Assembly: GCA_013396915.1 (NCBI GenBank)
Contig: VWZL01000261.1
Span: forward strand, 186,001-250,000
Length of the DNA: 64,000 bases
Source: Stercorarius parasiticus
Taxonomy: Eukaryota; Chordata; Aves; Charadriiformes; Stercorariidae
Direction of reading: 5' to 3'
The position numbers were made by a program, and so were the translations under genes. This document shows, in pieces, positions 1-10,722 of this stretch (positions are counted from its first letter, which is position 1; each line of letters begins with the position of its first letter). A model generated the notes under the pieces. It saw nothing but the letters and a program-made list of their open reading frames with translations, had not been told where the DNA came from and did no database searches.

Positions 1-2440
1 TATAAAATCTCTGTGAGATGGCATATACTGCTTAATAGATGTCAAATGCAATTGCTTTCAGTAATCTCAGAATATATTAAAGTACTTCTAAAAAAATAAT
101 TGTCCTTATGGGTAAACTTTGCATTTCCTAGTTGAAAATGACAATTTTAAGTCCAACTTCATTGGAACACTTACAATGAGAAAAAGAAATTACAATGCTT
201 TTCTGTTTCATGCAGATAATTGGACAAAATACTGAAGTACTACTTCAGATATTATTTGGGTCTTAATTAGGCTAAGCTTTCTCTGAGTTCAGTGGGAGAT
301 TAAAGCCTCAGTTCTGAAAATATCATCTAATTGCATGTATACAGCGAATGGATAGTCTCATAAGTATTTGTAAGATAGGTGCCAGAGATATCAGCCTATG
401 TGTTTGATTTCTGCTTCATTTCTTGCTGTTGAATGTCATGCTTCAGTTAAATATGCAAATATTACTAATATATAAAACAGTTCATGGTTAGAGGGATATT
501 AATGAGTCGTTTCAAGTAAAGAATGATTTGTGGTACAACAGCATTTGCAGATTAGGTCCAGGGAAAATTTACCCATCTGTAAGGAGTGAAAACCCCTCAC
601 GTATTCTTTAGGACTCGGGGAGGATCCTGGCAAATGAGCTGACTTTTGGCAAAAACCTGACATTGAGTGCATGTTTCCCAGTCAGGATTAGGGTCCTGGG
701 AGAAACATGCTTACACCATGTGAGACAGCATCTTTGGCTGGTGAGGTCTTAGGCAGTAATGCACAAATCTCAGGGACATTTAGTCTCCCGCTCTGCCACC
801 ATCTAATTCAACAGCTAGGAGGTTAGTGGAATAACAGTGTGATATATGTTGAGAAAAAAGCACCATATATCAGATCAAACCCCCATTCTAACTAATAGCA
901 GCCTGGCATCTTTTTGAATGAGACATACCTCTTCTGTCTTTGAGATCATAGAATGATGTTGTTTTCTGCAATCACCAGAGTAATTACACTGGTTGACACA
1001 AACTCTCCCAATGTTTCTGCTGCATTCAGAATTCTGTTTTTTTTCCTTTTTTGGAACAGTTGATTGGCAGACACTGCTCAATAGCTGCTGCATTGCACAC
1101 TGCAGTAGCTGTTTTTCAACAGTGTTTGTTCAGCAGTTAGGTCAGACCCCTACATACATCATTTACTTCATAGTGAGCAATTGATGTCTTTTGGGATGAC
1201 AGTGACAGTATAAATCTGAGCTTTTGCTACTGGGATATTTGAGTCAGAAGTGTCCTGTCTTTTGAACATTTCATTATATGCTGCTTCTCTTACCATTATC
1301 TACCAATACTTTTCTAGTTACATTTTGCTTTTAATAAAAACGACTATAAAATAGATAGAAATTATCAGTGCCAAATGACTGTTTTGCCTACGTGCTGAAC
1401 CTCTCCATAGTTGTTTCCTCTGTGGGAACATAATTTAGAGGATTTTTATTTTGCTTTGAAATTCTTGGTCTTCCTGATTTGAAATTAAAAAATGTAAAGC
1501 TCTCATTCCTTTTTAGTTCAATTTAGAGACAGGTTCAAAGCTGTGTTGAGAAATTCAGCATTCAGCCTCAGCATTCAGAAGGTTAGGGGTTTGGTGTAAA
1601 GGCTATTCCAAAAGTAAATGTCACTTCATCTCCCTGAAATTACACTTGCAAGCCATGAGTTCTGTCAAATACATAGTGCTGTGTCTCTCTCATGGATCAG
1701 TGTTAATAGAGGATGATATTAAAAAAAAATAGGAAAGGTATTATTCTTTGTCTGTCCCATGCTTAGGACAGAAAACAAGGCTGCATAAAGAGAGGCCTAA
1801 ATAGAGTACTGTTTGCCTACACTGTCCTGAATCTGTTGTATTTACCAGCTGTCAAAGAAATGATAACAAAAAATATAGTTATTGGCTCTTGCTCCCAGTC
1901 AGTATGTTTGCTTTTTGTCAGCAGCACAAGACTGTAGTTGAGACACAAACTATGATCTTGATAAAAAGAGGTGCTATCAGCGCTGCTGTTTGAGCCTTTT
2001 TCTGCCTAGGAGCCATGTAGAGTTCATCCTAGCAGGAGATTGCGCTTCACAGATTTTGCAGGTAGCATCTGCGAAATTGCTAAAACCCCAAATGAAACCA
2101 GACACGCTGCGGACTCCCTCCTCTCTCTTCAAAGAAATTCTGGGAGGCATTCACAGCTCAGTTGGCCATTTTGCACCAGCACAGTCATCCTGGTGCCACG
2201 TGGCCTGTAACATCTGTTCCTTCACCAATTAGACCATTTCTTAAGGATAAATTAAAAACAATTCTAATTAAACACTATAATGGAACTATCAATCTGTGTT
2301 ACTGAGGCAGAACAAGGATGTAATTAGTTATTGATACAAAAAGATTTGTTTAAACTAGTTTGGTTTGCTGTCAGCCACCACAGGCTTTAAGTGAGCTTAC
2401 AGAGAACTTGAAAATAACCACCACTCTATCTTTCTTTTAG
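1..2440. other. AT-rich single-copy stretch without a recognisable gene
   Basis: No long open frame with coding character and no CR1, SINE or LTR signature is visible. The 60-80 codon frames here are short and look like chance. The part from about 1,970 to 2,400 is less AT-rich at first, then carries several homeodomain-type TAATTA/TAATTAG cores near 2,255-2,325. It could be a conserved non-coding element, but conservation cannot be judged from one sequence. Confidence 0.6.
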
Positions 2441-2512
2441 GCTAAAGATACACATGGGAGCAGATTCTTATAAACTACCCAGTCAGTTGTTCCATATTCT
2501 TCATTATTTTAG
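2441..2512 (+). other. Exon-like segment (strong splice sites, one open frame)
   Basis: A pyrimidine-rich tract ending in tctttcttttag precedes position 2,441, and TTTTAG followed by gtaagaaa ends the segment at 2,512. The 72-nt interval is open in only one phase (one leading base, 23 codons, two trailing bases); the other two frames contain TAA. The encoded peptide contains HMGADSYKLPSQLF, which I do not recognise. No partner exon in matching phase stands out nearby. Pseudo-exons with good splice sites are common in vertebrate introns, so this may have no function. Confidence 0.18.
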
Positions 2513-3772
2513 GTAAGAAATTTGCACATTTACTTGCAATATTATTTCTTTTGATGGGCAATGCATTGTCTCCACTATTCAGATGATCTATTCAACATAT
2601 ATTGTATTAATCACTTCACTGTATAAGCAGCCTTTTCTTTAATTATTCTAAAAGCTAGAGAAGAACTCTTTATAATTCAACATTTACCAATCATTGCTAC
2701 CTCTGTTACCAGAGAAAATGCTGTTTTAAACCCAAAATCCTGCACAACCAGATTTAAGAGGAAAGTGTGGGGAAAACATGATGACAGTATATGAAATGTA
2801 AGAGGAGGTGGGAAGATTTCTCTGAATGGGAAATTATTATGAATGTCTCTTCCTTGTAACACAGAAGTCCGGTGTGTTTTTGGGGGGGTGAACTGTGGTG
2901 AATGCACACTTTGCAAGGTTACTACAAGATTGATATGATCAAAATCAGAGGTCTTAACAAAAAGAACTATGGAAATAGTTTGAAATGAGATAGTTTTAGT
3001 GAATCAGTGGTGCGTGTTATTCCATTTTCATTTAATGGTCTTAATTAGTTTTCCTTCAGTATTTGCTTCAATAGCTTTCCATGATCTTATGGTAAGACTA
3101 GTCCCTGTGGTTATCCACATTATGCTACTTGGACTCTGACTTAAACAAAAAGAATTATGCCTACTCCTCAGACATTGTACCAGTTCTGAAATGATAGATT
3201 TTCATAAAACTGCCAAACTTGCACTGTTTTTAAATGTGTACCTTCTGCATGCATGTACAGCTCTCACAAGGGATGGACTGTTCATCAAGGAAAGAAGCAG
3301 AGAAATTCTTCTATGACTGGAAATAGTTTGTAATCTCTGACGTAATTTGCGTCTTCTCACCCACTTCTGCTTCCCAGGCAGCAGAAGTGAGTTCTAATGG
3401 AAAACATAAATATTACAGTAGTGTAGCAGCTTCATCTGAGTTGATCTAACCTGTGAACAGTATTTTTGCCCCAAATTTATTTATCAGGCGATTAAATAAA
3501 CGAGGAACGTAACCTGGTAGTAGTTTATTCCTCAGTAAATAACAAAGCTACTAAAAAGCCTTATTGTTAAAAAAAATTAAAATAACTTTATGTTTTGAGT
3601 TTTTTGCCTGACTATTGTCCCATGGATTTTATGCAACCTTCAATTTGCCAGGTTGTCCATAAGGAGTCTAATAAAAATTTGAATATAAAATTATTTTGGA
3701 ATAAGTGGGGGAAATGATTTGTAAAGTGTAGACAGATGGGTTTATTTTGTTCCAATGTACAGTACACCTCTA
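2513..3772. other. Non-coding stretch, no recognised element
   Basis: AT-rich sequence with a run of seven G at about 2,882-2,888. A very good splice acceptor-like tract (cacttctgcttcccag) ends at about 3,379, but the nearest good donor lies only 9 nt later. No repeat family or gene is recognised. Confidence 0.5.
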
Positions 3773-3948
3773 CTGAGATGAACACTGTTTGCTCCTCAGT
3801 CATGTCCTTAATGGAAAGCAAAACCAGCACCAGACCACTGTTGCATGGAGTTGTTTCATCTGCTACCAGAGAAAAAATCACTTCTCTTTGTACAACACTG
3901 AGGGCTATTAAAAAACATCCTTCAATCAACCTGGATTTATTCAGTTAA
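3773..3948 (+). other. Open frame resembling a terminal exon, unassigned
   Basis: The plus-strand frame is open from a possible acceptor (ttccaatgtacag) at 3,772 to TAA at 3,946-3,948, giving 58 codons. A second acceptor-like site, gtttgctcctcag, ends at 3,799. The peptide is balanced in composition, ends INLDLFS, and resembles no protein I know. The minus strand is also open here for about 105 codons and a second plus frame is open for about 35, so openness alone is poor evidence. A chance open region is the simplest explanation. Confidence 0.13.
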
Positions 3949-4682
3949 ATCAAGACCAAACTTCCCCATATTTCTGTCTGTCAATCTGAAGGAGAATTGC
4001 AACTAATGTGAGAAAGCATTTCATTTCCAGTCCCAATTTAGGCACAGAGTTTTAGCTGTAATCCACATATAGGAAGCCAGTGAATGACAGATGCATCATA
4101 CTAAGTTTGTGGCATGGTCAAATCACCAGCCTGTTCATTGGTATTCATCTATAAAGCTGTCAGATGGTGACCACTCTGGCCACAGACAGCATAGGCCTGA
4201 TTCAAAAAAATCCATCTACAAAGCAAAAGGCTCTTGTTACCTTTTTTAAAAATCAATTCCACTGCTCAATATCCTGTTTAATCCACAAGCGTTCCAGTCT
4301 TTAGGAACAACAGCAATTGCTAACACGTTGAAAGAAGAGCATGTCTCTGATGCAACACCATCAAAGACCCTACTTTACTGTATTTTTCATTTTGTTTTGC
4401 ATTCCTCTTCCTTCAGTGAGGCTTAACTCCACATGTGTGGAAAAAATGGCATGAAAAAAGGTCTATATATGGCCTAGATCGAAACAAAGATTTATGGCCA
4501 TGTCATTGCTTTTTATAATTTAATTTTCTGAAGTTCATTCTCACTTCTTTTAGGTTTCCATGTTCAAGAGTAAAAGGACAGTTTCCTGCTGGTAATTTTA
4601 CTCTGTGACAGTATAATCCTTAGGCTGTGATGAGAAGTACTAAAGAATAACCAACCAGCTAATGTGTCTGAGGTATCACTTG
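3949..4682. other. Single-copy AT-rich stretch
   Basis: No gene or recognisable repeat. This is the sequence between the open frame ending at 3,948 and the small inverted repeat at 4,683. Confidence 0.5.
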
Positions 4683-4708
4683 TTTTATTCATATGAATAT
4701 GAATAAAA
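4683..4708. repeat. Perfect 11-bp inverted repeat, AT-rich
   Basis: ttttattcata at 4,683-4,693 is the exact reverse complement of tatgaataaaa at 4,698-4,708, with a 4-nt loop (tgaa). It lies about 80 bp from the 3' edge of the minus-strand CR1. Such AT palindromes arise often by chance; no function is inferred. Confidence 0.8.
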
Positions 4709-4785
4709 TACACAATAAAAACTGTGTTTTTTCCTGCCTATTGGAGAATGGTTGGTGGAGCATAATCTCTCATATTAACTGTGAA

Positions 4786-5965
4786 AACAGAATCTAAGAT
4801 CCTTTATTAGAGAGAGGAGATCAGCACCTCCCCTTCCACTGCCCACCTTGATGAAGTTGTAGACTGCGATGAGGTTATCCCTCAGCCCTCTCTTCTCCAA
4901 TCTGAACAAACTAAGTGACCTCAGCCACTCCTTATAAGTCTTGCCCTCGAGACCTTTCACTATCTTTGTCTCCCTCCTCTGAACACACTCCAATAGTTTG
5001 ATGTCCTTCTTTGGACATTGAGGTGCCTGAAACTGCACACAGTACTTGAGATGGGGCCACACCAGTGCAGTGTAGAGTGTAGAGAGACAATCGCCTACCT
5101 CAACTGGCTAGCTATGCTGTGCTTGATGCACCCCAGGACATGGTTGGCCCTTTTGGCTGCCAGGTCATACTGCTGACTCATATTCAACTTGCCTTCTCTT
5201 TCCATGGTGCTGCTTTCTAGCCTCTCACCTCCTAATTTGTACATATAACCAGGATTAACCCTGTCTCAGGTGGAGAATCCAGCACTTGCTCCTGTTAAAT
5301 TTCATACAGTTGGTGATTGCCCAGCTCTCTAGTGTATCCAGATGTCTCTGTAAGGCCTCTCTATACTTGAAGGATTTCACAGCTCCTCCTAGTTTAGTAT
5401 TATTGGCAAACATGCTTAATGTACATTAAATTCCTGTATCCACACAGGAACTGAATTTATAAAAACATTAAAGAGGACTGGCCCTAAAATTGAGCCCTGG
5501 GGAACCCCGCTGGGTGACTGGCTGCCAGCCCAATGTAACACCATTTACTGTAACTCTACAACTGTTTGAGCCTGACCCATCAGCCAGTTGTTCACCTGGT
5601 GTATTAAGGACTTGTCTAGCTGTATGCTGGACATTTTGTCCAGAAGGATACTCTGAGAGACAGTATCAAAAGCTTTGCTAAAATTAAAAAAACCCACATG
5701 TACTGGCTACCCTTTGTGACCTGGGTGACCTTGTCATAAAAGGAAATTAAGTTAGTTAAACAGGTCTTTCCCCTTGTGAACCTGTGTTGGTTATGACCAA
5801 TAAGTACATTGTCTCTCAAGTATTTTCCAATAACTACCAGGATAACCTTCTCCATAATTTTACTAGGCACTGAAGTGAGACTGACAGGCCTGTAATTACC
5901 AGGGTCTTCCTTCTTACCCTTCTTGAAAATTGGGACAACATAAGTAAATCTCAAGAGAGTAAAGA
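4786..5965 (-). mobile_element. CR1 LINE fragment, ORF2 reverse-transcriptase part, decayed
   Basis: Reading the minus strand, the order matches CR1 ORF2. The reverse-transcriptase N-part comes first ([20 protein letters not shown], about 5,950-5,890), then the NLISFYDKVTQVTKG segment. Next is a long stretch translatable only with frame changes, and last the C-terminal part with [28 protein letters not shown] and RLEKRGLRDNLIAVYNF (about 5,060-4,860). The copy stops within the C-terminal coding region near 4,790 and lacks the 3' UTR and the ATTCTATG tail. Endonuclease and ORF1 are absent, so it is truncated at both ends. Stops and frameshifts show it is a dead, fairly old copy. Confidence 0.93.
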
Positions 5966-8900
5966 AGTAATGTGTTTTTACCTTGACATGTAGGAGTCAG
6001 AGCCCCAGCACTGTAACAAAAGCAAGAAGGAACAATGCTACCAGCCATGCATTCCAGTTCATCTATCTGGGTCACTTTTCAGCTTCCAAAAGCCTGTGGG
6101 AAGTTTTCACCACCTCTGGGGAAAATTTTGCATTGTCCAAATAGAAAGAAAATAAATTGTTTATTTCAGTGTCTTCATAGTGCCTAGACAGGGTATATGT
6201 TATGCCCTTCACCATTCAGACAAATTGCATTTCACTACCAAAAATTTTCATGCATCCCAAAAGCATTATGTATTTATAAGCAAATTATCATCCAAATATT
6301 TCTCCCAGGTCTTGTGCTGTTGCCTTCCATTCGTCATGAGTTTCACCAAAACCTACAAAAAGTGAATATTCAGAAGGCAAATGTTTTTGAACAGATGTGG
6401 GAGCTGGAATTCGCATGGGTTAGTGATTTGGTGCTTGTGTGGATATAGCAAAGCTGCAACAGAAATCATGATTAAATCAGAAACAGAACTTCCCCCCTGG
6501 GAAAACAAAACAAAAAAAGTTCTGATGTAATAGCTAATTAGATCAATTAGTTATTGGACCAGAAATGGTATCTACACTGAGGTTTCAACTTTCATATAAA
6601 AGCACCTTAGAAAAGGGCTCATTTTCTGTATAGCAAATATCCCTTTGTGTCAATGGGCGTTATGGTGGCGTTTGTAGGAAAAAAAATTACCCTGACTAAT
6701 TTGTGTACTGGGCCCAAGTATAGGGATTCTACTTTTAGAAACATAGAGGATATACAACCTTAGATAAACAATCTTGCCCTTGTTGGAACAGGGGATAGGT
6801 CTCATATTTGAGTTCTGTTCCTTTACTAACTTGTAGAACTGTAGGTTGTAGCAGATGGAGGAAAACATCAGACCCACTGGGGACTTTGTTAGTGTTTACA
6901 GTCAACTGTCATTATTACATTCCCTGCTTGTTTTGCCACTACTACAGCCTAAACTAAGAAAGACTGTATTTTAGAAAGTACCAATTCAGGTAAAAAGCAA
7001 AGTAAAAGAAAAGAAAGACAGAAAATCACAGATTTGAGGCACTACTATACTGGAGCTACTTCTGAATGGCCTGGGTTCCCTGTAGGTGAGAACAGCTCTC
7101 CGCGGAGGGATGAATAAAGTTTTCTTTCTATTGCTCAGTGATGTTTTTTCAGTGGATATTTTCTCTTTTTTTTAGTGCTGGACTATCTTCATTAGCTGCA
7201 ATGTGACAGATAATTTCAAAGGATGATCCATGAAATGCACTGATGATGCTGGGAATTATGTGGTGACCCACACAAGCCATGGAAAATGGAACCATACAGG
7301 ACTGGTAAAGAGTGTACTATGAATTAGGGCCTGCAGCAGTCCCATGAGGTGTGCTCTTGCAACTATTATTTATTGCAAATCAATAGCATGGTTGGAATAT
7401 TACAGAACGTAGATGAAGTGCTAGCACCTGCTACAATGAAGTCAGAGTTGAAAAGACAAGTGATTTTGTTGCAGATGCATAGTCTAGTGGGTAACCAGAA
7501 GATAAACTTGCTGTAGATTGGAACCATTCTTTTTCCTGAGATACTGTCACGTTGCAAGTTAGCTAGCTAGCTAATTTGTCTGATAATTATAAAGGGACTG
7601 TACAGAACAGTATTTTAAGTAGGATATCAAATTCTGTATTAGATGCCCATTTTTACATAATTCCTTAACAATTAATAAATTATTAATGGATACCAAAAGC
7701 AACTTATAGAGAGGAATAGGGGGGTTTTAGACAGCTAAGTCCTCCAGTAGGAAATACAACATATTATTTTAAGCCATAGTTCTAAGCAGTAAGTTGGCCT
7801 GTTTGGCTTTGTATCAATTGAATAAATATCCTATCCTCTTGTTTGCTAAAGTACTGGAGTTTTGCGTTGGTAATTTTCTATATACTTTCCATTGATTTTG
7901 TAATGACACACAAGAGAAAGATAATAAATTTTGGTCCGTAAACTCTAGTGAGAATAGGGTAAAGTGGTGATTCGGACAGTTCAGAGACCTTTTGTATTGA
8001 GAATCATCTACAAAGAACTGCAAGCGTAGGCTCTATTCTATTGTACCCCCTGGAAAGAACACCCGAAGACCCCAGAGCAAAGCTTGGCTGCAAAGCTGCT
8101 AAGAGTATAATGTATGCTGAGATATGATTCCCTTATGATACTTCCTCTGTCATGCCTTCCCATAGAATATACGGGAATTTATGTGAAAAATCCATGGCAA
8201 ATTGGCATGCGATGTTCGTTTGTGGCTTGGAAGTCCGTTCTGAGAAGGTGATTTACTGCCACAAAACAAATTCTGCTCGAGATAAGTACAACCTACTCCC
8301 ACCTACTTTGGAAATTATTTAAGCCTCAGTGAAGTGAGTGAATATATTTATACCATATTGAAAAAAATTTGGAACCTCCTGTTCCTGGAAAATTCAGACT
8401 ATGAGCAGACTGAAAGGATTCTGATTTCATTTCTCCTTAATTACTGAAGACCTTGTGATAACACATCCTTCTCTCCCTTCACAAAACAACCAGGAAAACA
8501 TGCAATATGTACTTGAGTTCTCTGCAAATAAGGATCAGGCCTGTTAGTGCTTAGATTGAAAATCACCTGGAAGATCATGTTTCCAAGTACTTTAGTCCTT
8601 CATTAACATTTTGGCTTATAGTCAGGAGTGTTTCAAGAGCATCAGCCTGCTTCTATTATGTAATACCTTTACTAAATACTCTGATATGTGATTAGAAAGG
8701 GAATTCTTGTAAAATCTACCATATAATTTCATGAAGAGAAAATTCTTATACATTTGTTCACTCTTCTTATAATTCTATAAGAGGGTGTTGTAACATTGTT
8801 GCAATTTATTGTGACTGTAAGAGTGCCTTAGGAGCCTCACCTCACCTTAAACTAGACCCCATTGTTTTATGCAGCGTAAAAGTGCTTGGTATTATTTTGC

Positions 8901-10323
8901 ACTCCTTGTCTTAACTTGATATCTAGTACAGTTCATACCATTTAATATTGTCCATATAGCACACCTGAAATGACTCTTAAAGTAATTTCTGGGCGTATGG
9001 TTTGAAAGTTCTTTGGAAATCCATCTGAAGGTATTGTATAAATATGACATCATCATAATTTGTTTATTTTGGAGATGCTTTTCAGATAATTTATAAAATA
9101 AAGGTGTAAAGTGGGTTGAATTGCAACACTGGCCTGGCGTAGGTACCCATTCACAATATGGAAGCAAGTTCATAATGTGCTAATATATAGCTTTAAAAAA
9201 ACCTCAAAGGCAAGTCACGCTGAAGCACACACCACTTCGTCCAAGGCAGAGAAATAAATCTCTGCTTCTTTCAGTCCGATTGCTTCTGATGTCTCTGCAG
9301 TAAATATGGATCAGATCAGCTAGTTGCAGAGGATAGGGCACTAAATTTGCTTTAATTCTTGTTTTAAAAAGAAATCTGCTTTTGTGGAAAAATTACTTGC
9401 CTTGGAATGCATGGAAAGTAAAAGGCTGAATTTCTTTTTGAAAAATGCTGCTCTTTCTTTGCCATCACATTTCTGATATGTAAAATATATCCCTGCAGAG
9501 CACAGAAAAGAAGAGCCTACAAAGAACTCTGCTCCATGGGGATTTTTTTTGTGTGCAGACTGTGGTAGAAACTGTCTGGGGCAGATAAATGTAAGTGGGA
9601 GCTATGGGACAGAACTGAGTTAACAAATGTTTAGGATCAACAAATTAAACCAAGTTTCTTAATTATATGGGATGGAATGCATAAGGGTTCTCACAAAGAA
9701 AATTGTTTTGGTCAAAGCTTTATCGCCTGAATTATGTAACTGGTTTAGATTAACACTTGATAACACACTGGAAATGAATTGTATATCTTCTCAAATTTCT
9801 GAGAGGCCTAATTCTCACCTCAGCTACATTCCCACTGAGGAGAGAGGAAGCTTTGTTTTTCCATGTATGTTGCCGAAAGAAAGACCGTGTTATCCCCTTA
9901 TTTATTTAAAGTCTTTAACTCAGAAGAACAGAAGACAAGTATTAAATATAAAAACTCTAGTTCAGTGTAAACGCTTCTGTATTATCTGGAAATGAGATGA
10001 AAAGCTAATTATTTTTAATGTGAAATTTTGAAGCAAAGCACTCTATCTAATTTCTTTTAAATGATATTAAAACCTAAATCCCACACAAAACAAGAAAATA
10101 AATCTAAGCAATAATGTGATACAGTAAAATCGATATTGATTATTAGGAGTAAAAGTGCTTTATGAGAAACAGTAACAACCTTTTAGGATCCCTCAGGAAA
10201 AAACATTGTAATAAAACTAGAATAGATTACTACAATCTAATCACCTTTCAAATAACTAAAATTCTTTAATGGAATTTATGTTGTCAGAAGAGCTGTTGGT
10301 TTTAAGCACAGAGCAAACAGCTG
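5966..10323. other. Single-copy AT-rich stretch without a recognised gene
   Basis: Only short chance-like frames are present; the longest (9,672-9,995, plus, 107 codons) has no recognisable motif. Small features: a 16-bp perfectly self-complementary TAGC run (ttagctagctagctaa, 7,559-7,574), and oligo-T and oligo-A runs. No CR1, SINE or LTR similarity was noticed. Confidence 0.55.
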
Positions 10324-10357
10324 CTGCTACTGCATGCGGTTACAGAGCATGCAGCAG
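10324..10357. repeat. Small hairpin-forming inverted repeat
   Basis: ctgctactgcatgc (10,324-10,337) can pair with gcatgcagcag (10,347-10,357) if three bases bulge out, leaving a 9-nt loop (ggttacaga). It is too short for a typical pre-miRNA. It sits inside two overlapping chance-like open frames on opposite strands. Confidence 0.6.
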
Positions 10358-10668
10358 TGCTGTGTTGAAAATCTACCTTTCTGATGAACAGAAGCATTTT
10401 TTCATGCTTGCACTTTGTCTTGAGCCTTCTACCTTTCTGTCTAACCCAAGAGAACCCCCAAGGGACCTGAGAAGGATGTGGAAGTTCATGTGGATCAGCT
10501 GCCCTAGAAGTGGCCTTCGATATCACTTGCACTAATAAATTAAGAGCGTTAGGCAATAAATTGCCAGTTGTAATATGTAGCTTGTTCCCTTGCCCTCCTC
10601 CTGTAGAAGGAAGCCTGGAATGTCTTATTTTGAATGGTGCATTACTTTTCTTTAACATATCTGTTAGA

Positions 10669-10722
10669 GAAGATAAATAAATTAGCGAAGATAAATACAT
10701 CAGCAAAGATAAATCAAAGAAT
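10669..10722. repeat. 18-bp minisatellite, three copies
   Basis: Three adjacent 18-bp units occur at 10,669-10,686, 10,687-10,704 and 10,705-10,722, each beginning (g/a)aagataaat. The second differs from the first at a few positions and the third is more diverged. The unit length is a multiple of three, so one plus-strand frame stays open through it as a KIN-containing hexapeptide repeat. Nothing suggests that frame is expressed. Confidence 0.85.

Noticed and set aside
10302..10706. 134-codon minus-strand open frame
   Set aside because: It overlaps other open frames and a minisatellite, has no recognisable domain, and its length is within chance for this composition.
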